Shown here one piece after another: positions 7,617 to 16,191 of a stretch of DNA of 61,054 nucleotides; within the stretch, counting starts at the first letter, position 1, and every line of letters starts with the position of its first letter. The stretch is taken from assembly GCA_019695335.1 (NCBI GenBank), contig JAIBAF010000015.1, positions 1-61,054 on the forward strand, in the 5' to 3' direction. A program made the position numbers and the translations under genes. This stretch comes from a bacterium (GTDB taxonomy: Bacteria; CLD3; SB21). Under the pieces are notes generated by a model. The model searched no databases, was not told the DNA's origin, and saw only the letters and a list, made by a program, of their open reading frames with translations.

Positions 7617-10382
7617 ATGCAAATGAAAAAGATAATCACAATTTTGTTGTCTCTCGCGGCATCATCGTTGTTTGCTCAGACCAATAACGATTGCTTTGAC
7701 TGTCATGACGATGTGACTTTAACGGTCACGCGCGCTGGAAAAGAAGTATCGTTATACGTCAACAAAAAGAAATTTGCGTTTTCATCGCATAAAGATGTCC
7801 AATGCGTCGGATGTCATGCTGAATTGGCCGGTAAAGAATTGCCGCACGAAGAATTTGTATCAAAAGCGCAATGCGTTCCTTGTCATGCCAGCGCACAAAA
7901 ATTTTACGACGAAGGATTACATGGCACAGCTTTTAAACAAGGTGATCGTCTTGCACCGACGTGCATTACCTGTCATGGATCGCCGCATGAAATCCTTTCG
8001 AAAACGAACCCCATATCGCCTGTAACTGCAATCAAGATTCCTGAACTTTGCGGACGTTGTCATCACGAAGGATCGCCGGTTCAAATCAAATATGACATCC
8101 CGCAATCCAATATTCTGGAAAATTACTCCGAAAGTATTCACGGAGAAGGTTTATTGCATAAAGGATTAGCTGTTAGCGCTAATTGTGCTTCATGCCACAC
8201 ACCGCACCGGATTTTGCCTCATACGGATCCCCGTTCGTCAATTGCGCGGACTAATATTGCAAAAACCTGCACCAAATGTCATCAGGCCATCGAAGTCGTT
8301 CATCAAAAAGTCATCAAGGGCGAATTATGGGAAAAAGAAGCCAATGTTTTACCGGCGTGCGTCGATTGCCATCAACCCCATAAAGCCCGCAAAGTTTTTT
8401 ATGATCAAGGTATGGCCAATAGTGACTGCATGATCTGTCACGATAAAAAAGATCTAAAAGCCAAAGACGGACGTTCGATGTATGTTGATGACCATAAAAT
8501 GCTCGATTCACGTCACAACAAAACCGCCTGCAGTCAATGTCACGTAGGTGTAACGCCTATCAATAAAGAACGGCCATGTGAAACTCTGACGCAAAAAGTT
8601 GACTGTGCAACGTGCCATGCTCAAGTCGGCGATGATTACAAAATCAGCACGCACGGAAAACTGCACGCCAATAATGATCCAAATGCGCCGGTTTGTGCTG
8701 AATGTCACGGCACGCATTTCATTCAAGGTAAAAATAATCCGTTGTCTCCGATTTTTGCATCGAACATTCCTAACCTCTGTGCCCGGTGCCACCGCGAAGG
8801 CGAAAAAGCGGCTGTACGATATAAGGGTGAACAGCACGATATCATTGAAAATTATCAAGAGAGTATTCACGGTAAAGGCCTTATTAAAAGCGGCCTTTTG
8901 GTTACCGCCAAATGCACCGACTGCCATTCGGCTCATCGTGAATTACCTAGTTCAGATCCGATGTCTACGGTGCATTTCAGCAACATACCCGAAACATGCG
9001 GAAAGTGTCATAGTGGCGTAGAAGAAAAATTTAATCAAAGTATTCATTCTGCGGCCGTCTCCACATCCGATAAAAAACTACCTGTGTGCAATGATTGCCA
9101 TACGGCGCATACGATTCGCCGGACTGATGAAACCGGATTCATGCTCAATATTACAAATACGTGCGGTAAGTGTCATGAGGATATTACCAAAACGTATTTT
9201 GATACTTACCACGGCAAAGTTTCTCAGTTAGGTTACACGAAGACCGCAAAATGTTACGATTGCCACGGTTCGCATGATATTTTACCTATTTCCAATTCTA
9301 AATCGCATCTCAGCCGGGAAAATGTCGTTGCGACTTGCCAAAAATGCCATCCTGAAGCGAACCGTCGTTTTGCGGGCTATCTTACGCATGCAACCCACCA
9401 CGATCCGAATAAATATCCTTATCTGTTCTGGGTGTTTTGGGGAATGACCGGTCTTTTAGTTACAACGTTTTTCTTCAGCGGACTTCACACGCTATTATGG
9501 CTGCCTCGCGCATTGCAAATGCGGCACGTTCATAAAGAATATGTCGTCGATCCGAATGAAAAACAGTTTCAAAGGTTCACGCGCCTAAATCGTATTTTAC
9601 ATATTTTCATGATTGTCAGTTTTATTAGCCTCGCTCTGACCGGGCTTACGTTGAAATTTTCAAATACAGGCTGGGCCAAATTCTTGTCACAGCTTTTTGG
9701 AGGATTCGAATCTGCCGGATACATTCATCGTGTTGCTGCCGTAATCATGTTCGGTATTTTTGTTACACACATCACGGATTTGATTAAGAGCAAACGGAAA
9801 AATTTTAAGAGCTGGAAAGCGATGATTTTTAGTCCCGACTCGCTGATGTTTAATAAAAAAGACTTGAAAGATTTATGGGGTTCAATTAAGTGGTTTCTCG
9901 GGGTAGGCAAACGACCGGAGTACGGGCGGTGGACGTATTGGGAAAAATTTGATTACTTTGCCGTATTCTGGGGAATTGCCGTTATCGGATCGACGGGATT
10001 ATTACTCTGGTTTCCTGAATTATTTACAAACGCTCTTCCGGGATGGGTTATTAATATTGCCACGATCATTCACTCTGATGAAGCCCTTTTGGCTGTAGGT
10101 TTTATTTTTACGGTTCACTTTTTCAATACGCATCTTCGTCCTGAGAAATTTCCTATGGACCTTGTTGTATTTACCGGGCGTATGCCATTGGAAGAATTTA
10201 AACGCGACAAGCCCGCGGAATATGAAGCGTTGGTGGCCAGCGGTGATTTGGAGAAATATTTAGTGGAGCCTTATCCCGCAATAGTGATCAGAGTGATCCG
10301 TATTTTCGGCTGGACGGCGCTAACCATAGGCTTCAGCATTGTCATTTGGATTATTTACGCCATGCTATTTTCATATAAGTAG
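7617..10382 (+). CDS. Multiheme c (19 hemes) fused to a b-type cytochrome membrane domain, CbcL-like
   Basis: The 921-residue paralogue of the preceding gene has a signal peptide (1-20), a 580-residue c-domain with 19 CXXCH sites (CFDCH 26-30 to CQKCH near 574-578), then about six membrane helices from residue 601 with His residues in LHIFMIV, YIHRVAAV, VTHITDL and the IHSDEALL...VHF segment as b-heme ligand candidates. Residues 86-225 and 330-470 are a visible internal repeat (both contain ENYxESIHGxGL and a following CHxxHR), which accounts for the extra hemes. The start could also be the ATG at 7623; 7617 has the better-spaced aagaag. The 12-base gap to the upstream gene implies cotranscription. 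Expected function: menaquinol-linked electron export across the inner membrane. Confidence 0.85.
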   Translation: MQMKKIITILLSLAASSLFAQTNNDCFDCHDDVTLTVTRAGKEVSLYVNKKKFAFSSHKDVQCVGCHAELAGKELPHEEFVSKAQCVPCHASAQKFYDEGLHGTAFKQGDRLAPTCITCHGSPHEILSKTNPISPVTAIKIPELCGRCHHEGSPVQIKYDIPQSNILENYSESIHGEGLLHKGLAVSANCASCHTPHRILPHTDPRSSIARTNIAKTCTKCHQAIEVVHQKVIKGELWEKEANVLPACVDCHQPHKARKVFYDQGMANSDCMICHDKKDLKAKDGRSMYVDDHKMLDSRHNKTACSQCHVGVTPINKERPCETLTQKVDCATCHAQVGDDYKISTHGKLHANNDPNAPVCAECHGTHFIQGKNNPLSPIFASNIPNLCARCHREGEKAAVRYKGEQHDIIENYQESIHGKGLIKSGLLVTAKCTDCHSAHRELPSSDPMSTVHFSNIPETCGKCHSGVEEKFNQSIHSAAVSTSDKKLPVCNDCHTAHTIRRTDETGFMLNITNTCGKCHEDITKTYFDTYHGKVSQLGYTKTAKCYDCHGSHDILPISNSKSHLSRENVVATCQKCHPEANRRFAGYLTHATHHDPNKYPYLFWVFWGMTGLLVTTFFFSGLHTLLWLPRALQMRHVHKEYVVDPNEKQFQRFTRLNRILHIFMIVSFISLALTGLTLKFSNTGWAKFLSQLFGGFESAGYIHRVAAVIMFGIFVTHITDLIKSKRKNFKSWKAMIFSPDSLMFNKKDLKDLWGSIKWFLGVGKRPEYGRWTYWEKFDYFAVFWGIAVIGSTGLLLWFPELFTNALPGWVINIATIIHSDEALLAVGFIFTVHFFNTHLRPEKFPMDLVVFTGRMPLEEFKRDKPAEYEALVASGDLEKYLVEPYPAIVIRVIRIFGWTALTIGFSIVIWIIYAMLFSYK

Positions 10383-10456
10383 GTTGCTGTTTTTTTAAAT
10401 AGGCCGAATAACTAACATGTCATAGATCTTATGATCGACAATTATTTTGGAGCCTT

Positions 10457-11950
10457 ATGAAAAGAATATTTCCCAATTCATTTTACAATATTTGGTCGCT
10501 TTTAGGCGCCGGCTTGGCGGGCTTGAGTCTTGGCCTTATTTTGTTTTTGCTTGTTCTTGAGGCAATGGCTGAGCATTCGAAGCCATACATGGGAATTATT
10601 ACGTTTATTATTTTGCCAATTTTTCTTGTTCTGGGATTACTTTTGATTGCGTGGGGAATCTGGCGCGAACACAGATTGCGGGCTCAAGGCAAAACCTCTG
10701 AAGGTCACTTACCGAAAATTGATCTCAACAATCCAAAACACCGTACAGCGTTTAGCTTTTTTATGATTGGAACGATTTTATTTCTTGCACTCAGTGCGTT
10801 CGGAAGTTTCAAGGCTTACGAATATTCCGATTCCGACCAATTTTGCGGCGAAATTTGTCACAACGTCATGCATCCGGAATACACGGCGTATCAATTTTCA
10901 CCGCATGCCCGGGTCGGCTGTGCGCAATGCCATATCGGGTCGGGTGCAGAGTGGTTTGTCAAAGCTAAAATTTCAGGCGCCTATCAGGTTTATTCTGTTA
11001 TTTTTAACAAGTATTCCAAACCCATTCCGACCCCGATTGAAAACTTACGCCCGGCACAGGAAACATGCGAACAATGCCATTGGCCGAAACATTTTTTCAG
11101 TGAAAAGCAAAGACACTTCGATTACTTCATTTCGGATGAAAAAAACACGCGGTGGTCGCTTAATCTATTAATGAAAATCGGTGGCGGTAATAACGAACAA
11201 GGTGCGACATCCGGTATTCACTGGCATATGAATATAAAAAATGAAATTACTTATGCGCCGCTCGATTCATCCCGGCAAACCATTCCATGGGTCAAAGTCA
11301 AAGGTCCTGACGGCAAGGAAAGTATTTACAAGAGTACGGAAGTAAAATTCAGCGACGAACAAGTTAATAGCGCTCACAAACGCCGTATGGATTGTATAGA
11401 CTGCCATAACCGCCCGACGCATATTTATCACCACCCGTCGCGTTCAGTGAATGAATTGATGTCAATTGGCTGGATTGATCGGAACTTGCCTTTCGTCAAA
11501 AATGTGGCCGTGCGCGTTCTGAATACCCCCTATCTTACTAATCAAAATGCCATGGACAGCATTGCTTATCAGATTCGTGATTTTTACAAAGCGAATTATC
11601 CGGAAATGATCACGACTCATAGTGTGAAAATTGACAGCGCAATCGCGCAGGTTCAGAAAATTTATAATCGTAATTTTTTCCCAGAAATGAGAGTCAGCTG
11701 GAAGGGATTTCCCGACAATATCGGGCATATGTATTCGCCAGGCTGTTTCCGGTGTCACGATGGCAAACATGTGAATGAATCAGGCAAAGTTCTTTCGCGC
11801 GACTGCAACGTTTGTCATACCCTTTTGGCGCAAAAATTTGAAAATGATAAACAGGAAGTTTCAATGCAAGGCGTCAATTACCGGCACCCGGTTGATGTTG
11901 ATAAAGCCTGGATGGAAATGAATTGCTACGATTGTCATCGAGAGGAATAA
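10457..11950 (+). CDS. NapC/NirT-family heptaheme inner-membrane cytochrome, ImcH-like
   Basis: Three membrane helices (about 14-34, 45-69, 98-118) precede a periplasmic domain with seven heme sites: an unusual CX3CH (CGEICH, 130-135, followed by NVMH), then CAQCH (155), CEQCH (204), CIDCH, CFRCH, CNVCH and CYDCH. The HNVMHPEY segment and the adjacent CAQCHIGSGAEWFV segment are characteristic of NapC/NrfH/NirT quinol dehydrogenases. The three-helix, seven-heme layout matches Geobacter ImcH, the inner-membrane gate for higher-potential extracellular acceptors. The SD (ggag) is well placed. Located 74 bases after the 19-heme protein, it probably belongs to the same unit. The role as a menaquinol oxidase is from the family; the link to an extracellular acceptor is inference. 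Confidence 0.85.
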   Translation: MKRIFPNSFYNIWSLLGAGLAGLSLGLILFLLVLEAMAEHSKPYMGIITFIILPIFLVLGLLLIAWGIWREHRLRAQGKTSEGHLPKIDLNNPKHRTAFSFFMIGTILFLALSAFGSFKAYEYSDSDQFCGEICHNVMHPEYTAYQFSPHARVGCAQCHIGSGAEWFVKAKISGAYQVYSVIFNKYSKPIPTPIENLRPAQETCEQCHWPKHFFSEKQRHFDYFISDEKNTRWSLNLLMKIGGGNNEQGATSGIHWHMNIKNEITYAPLDSSRQTIPWVKVKGPDGKESIYKSTEVKFSDEQVNSAHKRRMDCIDCHNRPTHIYHHPSRSVNELMSIGWIDRNLPFVKNVAVRVLNTPYLTNQNAMDSIAYQIRDFYKANYPEMITTHSVKIDSAIAQVQKIYNRNFFPEMRVSWKGFPDNIGHMYSPGCFRCHDGKHVNESGKVLSRDCNVCHTLLAQKFENDKQEVSMQGVNYRHPVDVDKAWMEMNCYDCHREE

Positions 11951-11978
11951 GGAATTTCTGTTAACTTCTGATGATGTT

Positions 11979-13028
11979 TTAAATTGCCTTTTCGAAATAT
12001 TTTCTTTTAAGCCACAACGATACATCGACTAATAGTATCAGGACCGGAACTTCAACTAAAGGCCCTATCACTGTGGCAAATGCCGCCTGCGAATTGATTC
12101 CAAATACTGCTACAGCCACCGCTATTGCTAACTCAAAATCGTTACTGCCCGCCGTAAATGCTACCGTCGTTGATTTCTCGTAGGAATTTCCCATTTTTTT
12201 TGCTGCGTAAAAAGTCGTAAAAAACATAACGGCAAAATATAATGTGTATGGTATCGCAACGCGCAGAACGTCCGTGGGCAATTCAACAATTTTATCCCCT
12301 TTGAGTGAAAACATTACAAAAATAGTAAATAGCAAAGCGAAGGGCGTGAGTGGGGAAATTTTCGGGACAAATTTTTCGTGGTACCAGATTTTATCTCTGA
12401 ATTGCAGTAACAAAATTCTTGTCAAAAGCCCGGCGCCGAAAGGAATTCCAAGATAGATCAAAACGGTTACAGCGATTTCACTGATCGAAACCTGGACTAA
12501 AGTTCCGTGCAAACCGAAAACCGGTGGAAGGATCGTGATAAAAACATATGCATAAACAGAATACAAAAAGACTTGAAACAGTGCGTTAAAAGCAACTAAT
12601 CCGGCCGCTAATTCAGGATCTCCTTTTGCGAGATCGTTCCACACCAAAACCATGGCAATGCAACGGGCAAGACCAACCAATATCACGCCAATCATCAAAT
12701 CGGGTTTGTCGGATAAAAGCAGTATAGCAAAGAGGAACATGATAAAAGGCCCGATGACCCAATTTTGAACGAGCGATAGCAGAAGTAATCTAACATTTCG
12801 AAAAACAATGGGCAATTCTTCATACTTCACCTTCGCTAATGGCGGATACATCATAAGAATAAGGCCAATGGCGATCGGAATATTCGTCATGCCTGAACTG
12901 AGAGAATCCCAAAAGCCGGCCATGCCCGGTAAAAAATAACCGGCAATCACACCGAAGAACATAATCAGGAAAATCCACGCGGTGAGATAACGGTCAAAAA
13001 AGGAAAGTTGTTTGCTGACGGCGTCCAT
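11979..13028 (-). CDS. acr3: Arsenite efflux permease, ACR3 family
   Basis: The 349-residue protein has about ten hydrophobic helices and ACR3 signatures: the [12 protein letters not shown] segment with the conserved Cys 123 needed for arsenite transport, the following NDLAKGDPE, and the later [16 protein letters not shown] helix. ACR3 exports arsenite using the membrane potential. The ATG overlaps the arsC stop codon by one base (TAATG), which suggests translational coupling, so the order of transcription is arsR-arsC-acr3. The gene ends 28 bases from the convergent cytochrome cluster. Length and motifs are normal for the family. Confidence 0.93.
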   Translation of the reverse strand: MDAVSKQLSFFDRYLTAWIFLIMFFGVIAGYFLPGMAGFWDSLSSGMTNIPIAIGLILMMYPPLAKVKYEELPIVFRNVRLLLLSLVQNWVIGPFIMFLFAILLLSDKPDLMIGVILVGLARCIAMVLVWNDLAKGDPELAAGLVAFNALFQVFLYSVYAYVFITILPPVFGLHGTLVQVSISEIAVTVLIYLGIPFGAGLLTRILLLQFRDKIWYHEKFVPKISPLTPFALLFTIFVMFSLKGDKIVELPTDVLRVAIPYTLYFAVMFFTTFYAAKKMGNSYEKSTTVAFTAGSNDFELAIAVAVAVFGINSQAAFATVIGPLVEVPVLILLVDVSLWLKRKYFEKAI

Positions 13029-13444
13029 TATATTTTTAATTTGAGGTAGAAATCATAAAAACGTTCGTTGATTTCGTCGCGTATTCTTCGAAATTCACCC
13101 AATATAAATTCCTCTGTTCCGCTGGCTTCGGCCGGGTCATCAAAACCGATATGCAGACGGTGATTGACTTTTCCGGTAAAAATCGGGCAGTTTTCTTGCG
13201 CATGCCCACATACGGTGATAACATAGTCGAAAGCTTTGTTAATAAATTCATCCGTGTTTTTCGGGTAGTTTTTACTGAGATCGATGCCAACTTCCGACAT
13301 CACTTGAATTGCTTTCGGATGAACACGTTCGGAAGGTCTTGTTCCTGCAGAATAAACTTCCAATCGCGAATCAAACGATTTTAGAAATCCTTCAGCGATC
13401 TGACTACGGCATGAATTACCGGTACAAAGTATTAAAATTTTCAT
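13028..13444 (-). CDS. arsC: Arsenate reductase, thioredoxin-coupled LMW-phosphatase type
   Basis: The 138-residue protein carries the low-molecular-weight phosphatase P-loop CTGNSCRS (Cys 7, Arg 13) and a later Cys pair in VCGHAQENC (Cys 79 and 86), at the seven-residue spacing of the redox cysteines of the pI258-type enzyme. It reduces arsenate to arsenite, which Acr3 then exports, with thioredoxin regenerating the enzyme. A GTG at 13450 is in frame, but the ATG at 13444 gives the usual short N-terminus (MKILILC). It overlaps acr3 by one base and lies 28 bases downstream of arsR, with a palindrome in the gap. Confidence 0.93.
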   Translation of the reverse strand: MKILILCTGNSCRSQIAEGFLKSFDSRLEVYSAGTRPSERVHPKAIQVMSEVGIDLSKNYPKNTDEFINKAFDYVITVCGHAQENCPIFTGKVNHRLHIGFDDPAEASGTEEFILGEFRRIRDEINERFYDFYLKLKI

Positions 13445-13454
13445 AATCACTCAT

Positions 13455-13474
13455 ATTTCGTTAAATAGCGAATT
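13455..13474. promoter_or_regulatory. Second ArsR-type operator candidate, between arsR and arsC
   Basis: ATTTCG-N8-CGAATT, identical at 16 of 20 positions to the palindrome at the arsR start and with the same 8-base spacing. It overlaps the arsR stop codon and lies 10 bases upstream of the arsC ATG. It may give arsC-acr3 an additional regulated promoter. Confidence 0.5.
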
Positions 13475-13826
13475 ATTTACACAGTAAAGCGCGATCGACT
13501 TTGTTAATGGTAGCCCGGTCTTTTTTTATCAAATCAATGTCTTCTAACCAAATGTGCATCATTCCGATCAATGATGCTAATGCAGGGTCGGACGGTTTTC
13601 TATTGATAGAATAATTGACCCACTTTCCGTCTTTTTCTTCCAAAATATATCCGGATTCCTTCAAAATGCTCAAATGTTTAGATACCGTGGAAGGCGCGAG
13701 TTGCAATACTTCGGTAATTTCACAGACACACAGGTCTTTCATCTGCAACATTTTCAGAATTCTAAGCCGATTAGGGTCGGATACGGCTTTAAAAAGTTTG
13801 GCTTTATCAATCAGCATAAAAATCAT
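13473..13826 (-). CDS. arsR: ArsR/SmtB-family arsenic-responsive repressor
   Basis: The 117-residue winged-helix protein has the ArsR metalloid-binding motif DLCVCEIT (Cys 33 and 35), the KAVSDPNRLRIL N-terminal helix and the recognition segment LAPSTVSKHLSILKESG, followed by the beta-wing (EEKDGKWVNYSI). In this family arsenite binding releases the repressor from its operator. The first ATG (13826) lies inside the palindrome at 13825-13844; an in-frame ATG at 13817 would place the operator immediately upstream of the gene. Neither has a clear SD, so the start is uncertain by three residues. It heads the arsR-arsC-acr3 operon. Confidence 0.92.
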   Translation of the reverse strand: MIFMLIDKAKLFKAVSDPNRLRILKMLQMKDLCVCEITEVLQLAPSTVSKHLSILKESGYILEEKDGKWVNYSINRKPSDPALASLIGMMHIWLEDIDLIKKDRATINKVDRALLCK

Positions 13827-13844
13827 TTCGTTATATGACGAAAT
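13825..13844. promoter_or_regulatory. Palindromic operator candidate for ArsR
   Basis: ATTTCGTTATATGACGAAAT: a perfect 7-base inverted repeat around a 6-base centre, at the start of arsR and upstream of its coding body. Position and symmetry fit an ArsR autoregulatory operator; a related copy lies at 13455-13474. Confidence 0.7.
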
Positions 13845-13984
13845 ATAGATATTTTATATAGAAAAACAAAAGAGTTTTTCTGATAACCATGCTGCAATTT
13901 AGTTTACAGGACATTTCGTTTGAAATGGATTTTATAGTACATATATTTGTACCGCTTGGTTTCACTTTTTGAATGTTAAATCCG

Positions 13985-14986
13985 ATGAAAAAAATATTAA
14001 CGGTCTTATTAGTCGTACTTGCAGCCGGTTGCGAAAATCCTTCGTCCGAACTCAAAGAGCCTTTGCCGGAAAAAAGTGCCGGAACTTTTCGCATTGCTTT
14101 TGGTTCGTGTGATAATCAAAACGAACCCCAGACGATCTGGAGCGCCATTGAGAATTCTAAACCTGATCTTTGGATCTGGCTTGGTGACAATATTTATGCC
14201 GACACCGATAATATGACAAAAATGAAAACTATGTACGAATTGCAAAAGAGTTTTGAAGTGTACAATCGCTTTAGGAAACAAGTTCCGATTATCGGTACTT
14301 GGGATGATCATGATCTGGGCTACGACAATGCAGGTAAAGAATATCCTCAGAAAAAAGCAAGTATGCAGCTTTGTTTGGATTTTTTGGGAGAACCGGCCGA
14401 TAGCCCTCGCCGAAAACAGAATGGTGTATATGCCACGTACGAATTAAAAAAAGAAGGTGTTCCGGTCAGGATTATTTTATTGGACACACGTTATAATCGT
14501 GATCGGCCCGGCCCGAATAGCGATATGCTGGGTGAAGAACAATGGTCGTGGTTTGAAAACATTATTGAAACCGATACATCGGCGTTATGCATTATCGGCT
14601 CATCGAATCAGGTTTTTCCATTCGAACACTGGCGCGAAAAATGGGCAAGATTTCCTAAATCCAAAAAACAACTCATGCGGCTCTTAAAAGATCATACCGA
14701 TAAAAAATTTTTGTTCATTTCCGGTGATCGCCACTATGGTGATATTTCTAAAATCGATGGTGTTATGCCGGCGCCTTTATATGAAGTTACTTCCAGCGGA
14801 TTGACACATTATAAAGGCTTAGCTTGGTTTTATGCGGGCTTGGAAAAAAATAATTACAGAGTGAGTAAACCTTGGATTGGGCTCAACTTCGGTGTGATCG
14901 ATATTGATATGACAATGAAGCCTGTCCGAGTTTCAATGTATATTTGTGATAAAGAAGGTTTTGTGCGAATAAAAGCCCGGGATTGA
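13985..14986 (+). CDS. PhoD-like phosphatase lipoprotein
   Basis: The 333-residue protein has a lipoprotein signal (lipobox LAAGC, Cys 16), then PhoD-type metallophosphatase motifs: AFGSCDNQ, WLGDNIYAD, GTWDDHDLGYDN and SGDRHYGDI, supplying the Asp, Asn and His ligands of a dinuclear metal site. Such enzymes act on phosphomonoesters or phosphodiesters outside the inner membrane. An ATG at 13973 is in frame (adding MLNP), but the MKK start at 13985 gives a canonical lipoprotein leader. No clear SD precedes either. It is divergent from arsR, and its end faces a second metallophosphoesterase gene on the other strand. The substrate is not deducible. Confidence 0.85.
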   Translation: MKKILTVLLVVLAAGCENPSSELKEPLPEKSAGTFRIAFGSCDNQNEPQTIWSAIENSKPDLWIWLGDNIYADTDNMTKMKTMYELQKSFEVYNRFRKQVPIIGTWDDHDLGYDNAGKEYPQKKASMQLCLDFLGEPADSPRRKQNGVYATYELKKEGVPVRIILLDTRYNRDRPGPNSDMLGEEQWSWFENIIETDTSALCIIGSSNQVFPFEHWREKWARFPKSKKQLMRLLKDHTDKKFLFISGDRHYGDISKIDGVMPAPLYEVTSSGLTHYKGLAWFYAGLEKNNYRVSKPWIGLNFGVIDIDMTMKPVRVSMYICDKEGFVRIKARD

Positions 14987-15000
14987 ATTTCAAAAAACCC

Positions 15001-16167
15001 TTAAGCCTTACGTAAGGTAATAACGGTAATTTCAGGTCCCGAACCCAGCCTTAATGGTGGTCCCCAATACCCAGTTCCCCGATTGACATATATCCACATA
15101 TTATCATGGTTGTGAAGGCCTTTTAAATAAGGTTGTCCTGCCGCAGCGAGAAGATTACCCGGGAAGAATTGCCCGCCATGGGTGTGTCCGGATAACTGCA
15201 GATGGAATCCGGCTGCATGCGCGGCTTCGACGCTTTTAGGTTGATGTGCGAGCAGAATTTTGACCAAACCTTCCGGCGCATCTTTGATAGCACGTTTCGG
15301 ATCGGAAACATGACTGGGAATCATTGCTGAATAATCGGTAACGCCGGCCAAAACGATCTGTTGATTTTTATAATTGATCAGGCGATGCTCATTGAGCAAA
15401 ACGTCGAATCCCAATCGAGAGGCTTCTTTGCACCAGGATTCCGCTCCGGAATAATATTCATGATTACCTGTAATAAAAAACATTCCGTACGGCGCTGTTA
15501 ATTCCGTTAATGGAGCTACATCTTCCCGAAGCCACGATACGCTCCCGTCCACCAAGTCCCCAGTAAAAGCGATCAGGTCCGGTTTGAGTTCATTAACTTG
15601 ACGAACAACCCTTTCCACAAATCCGCGTTTGATCGTCGGGCCGACATGAAGATCAGAAAACTGCACAATGCGAAAGCCATCAAATTCATCCGGTAGTTTA
15701 TCGAGCGGAATTTCTATCGTTTCAACCGTTGCGCGGCGATGCGCTTCGTAAAATCCGTAGCCGGCTACCGCACTGCAAACAGCAGCTACTCCTAAATTAA
15801 TGCTTTGTGTAAGAAACAATCGCCTCGACGGATCAACAGAATTTTCACCGGAGGTAAAAAGTTTGGTAATCAGCGTATGTGACAACCCAATCGTATCTTT
15901 GATCAGAAATGCCGTTACAAGCAATGCAAAAAGTCCTAAGCTGATGTAGCCGGCATACAGGAGCACATCCAGCCATACGCCTTCTTGTCGTTGTAAAAGC
16001 AAATAAAATCCGGCCAGCGGCATTAGGCATAATACAAAAATTATCGACCACCACATCGGTTGCGATAAACTGTAATGGGATAAAGCCGGCACAATCCTAC
16101 GGCCGACATACCAATATCCAAGTGCCACAATGGCTGCCCACGTAAGAAAAAACCAGATAAATCGCAT
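15001..16167 (-). CDS. Membrane-anchored metallophosphoesterase (YaeI/YkuE type)
   Basis: About four N-terminal hydrophobic helices (first 120 residues) precede a calcineurin-like phosphoesterase domain with all core motifs: SDLHVG, GDLVDG, GNHEYY and SGHTHGGQ. A short helix near residue 150 may be a further membrane segment. The YaeI/YkuE subfamily includes UDP-2,3-diacylglucosamine or lipid phosphodiesterase-like proteins, often at the membrane; the actual substrate is unknown. The gene is first after the convergent end of the PhoD-like gene and appears to be transcribed after the VWA, UbiA and thioesterase genes (24-base gap to the VWA gene). Confidence 0.85.
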   Translation of the reverse strand: MRFIWFFLTWAAIVALGYWYVGRRIVPALSHYSLSQPMWWSIIFVLCLMPLAGFYLLLQRQEGVWLDVLLYAGYISLGLFALLVTAFLIKDTIGLSHTLITKLFTSGENSVDPSRRLFLTQSINLGVAAVCSAVAGYGFYEAHRRATVETIEIPLDKLPDEFDGFRIVQFSDLHVGPTIKRGFVERVVRQVNELKPDLIAFTGDLVDGSVSWLREDVAPLTELTAPYGMFFITGNHEYYSGAESWCKEASRLGFDVLLNEHRLINYKNQQIVLAGVTDYSAMIPSHVSDPKRAIKDAPEGLVKILLAHQPKSVEAAHAAGFHLQLSGHTHGGQFFPGNLLAAAGQPYLKGLHNHDNMWIYVNRGTGYWGPPLRLGSGPEITVITLRKA

Positions 16168-16191
16168 GAATATCCTTAAAAACCAGCAGTG

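Noticed and set aside
13912-13927. A third ArsR operator (catttcgtttgaaatg) upstream of the PhoD-like gene
   Set aside because: The half sites have 4-base spacing, unlike the 8-base spacing of the two operator candidates; the resemblance is limited to ATTTCGTT.
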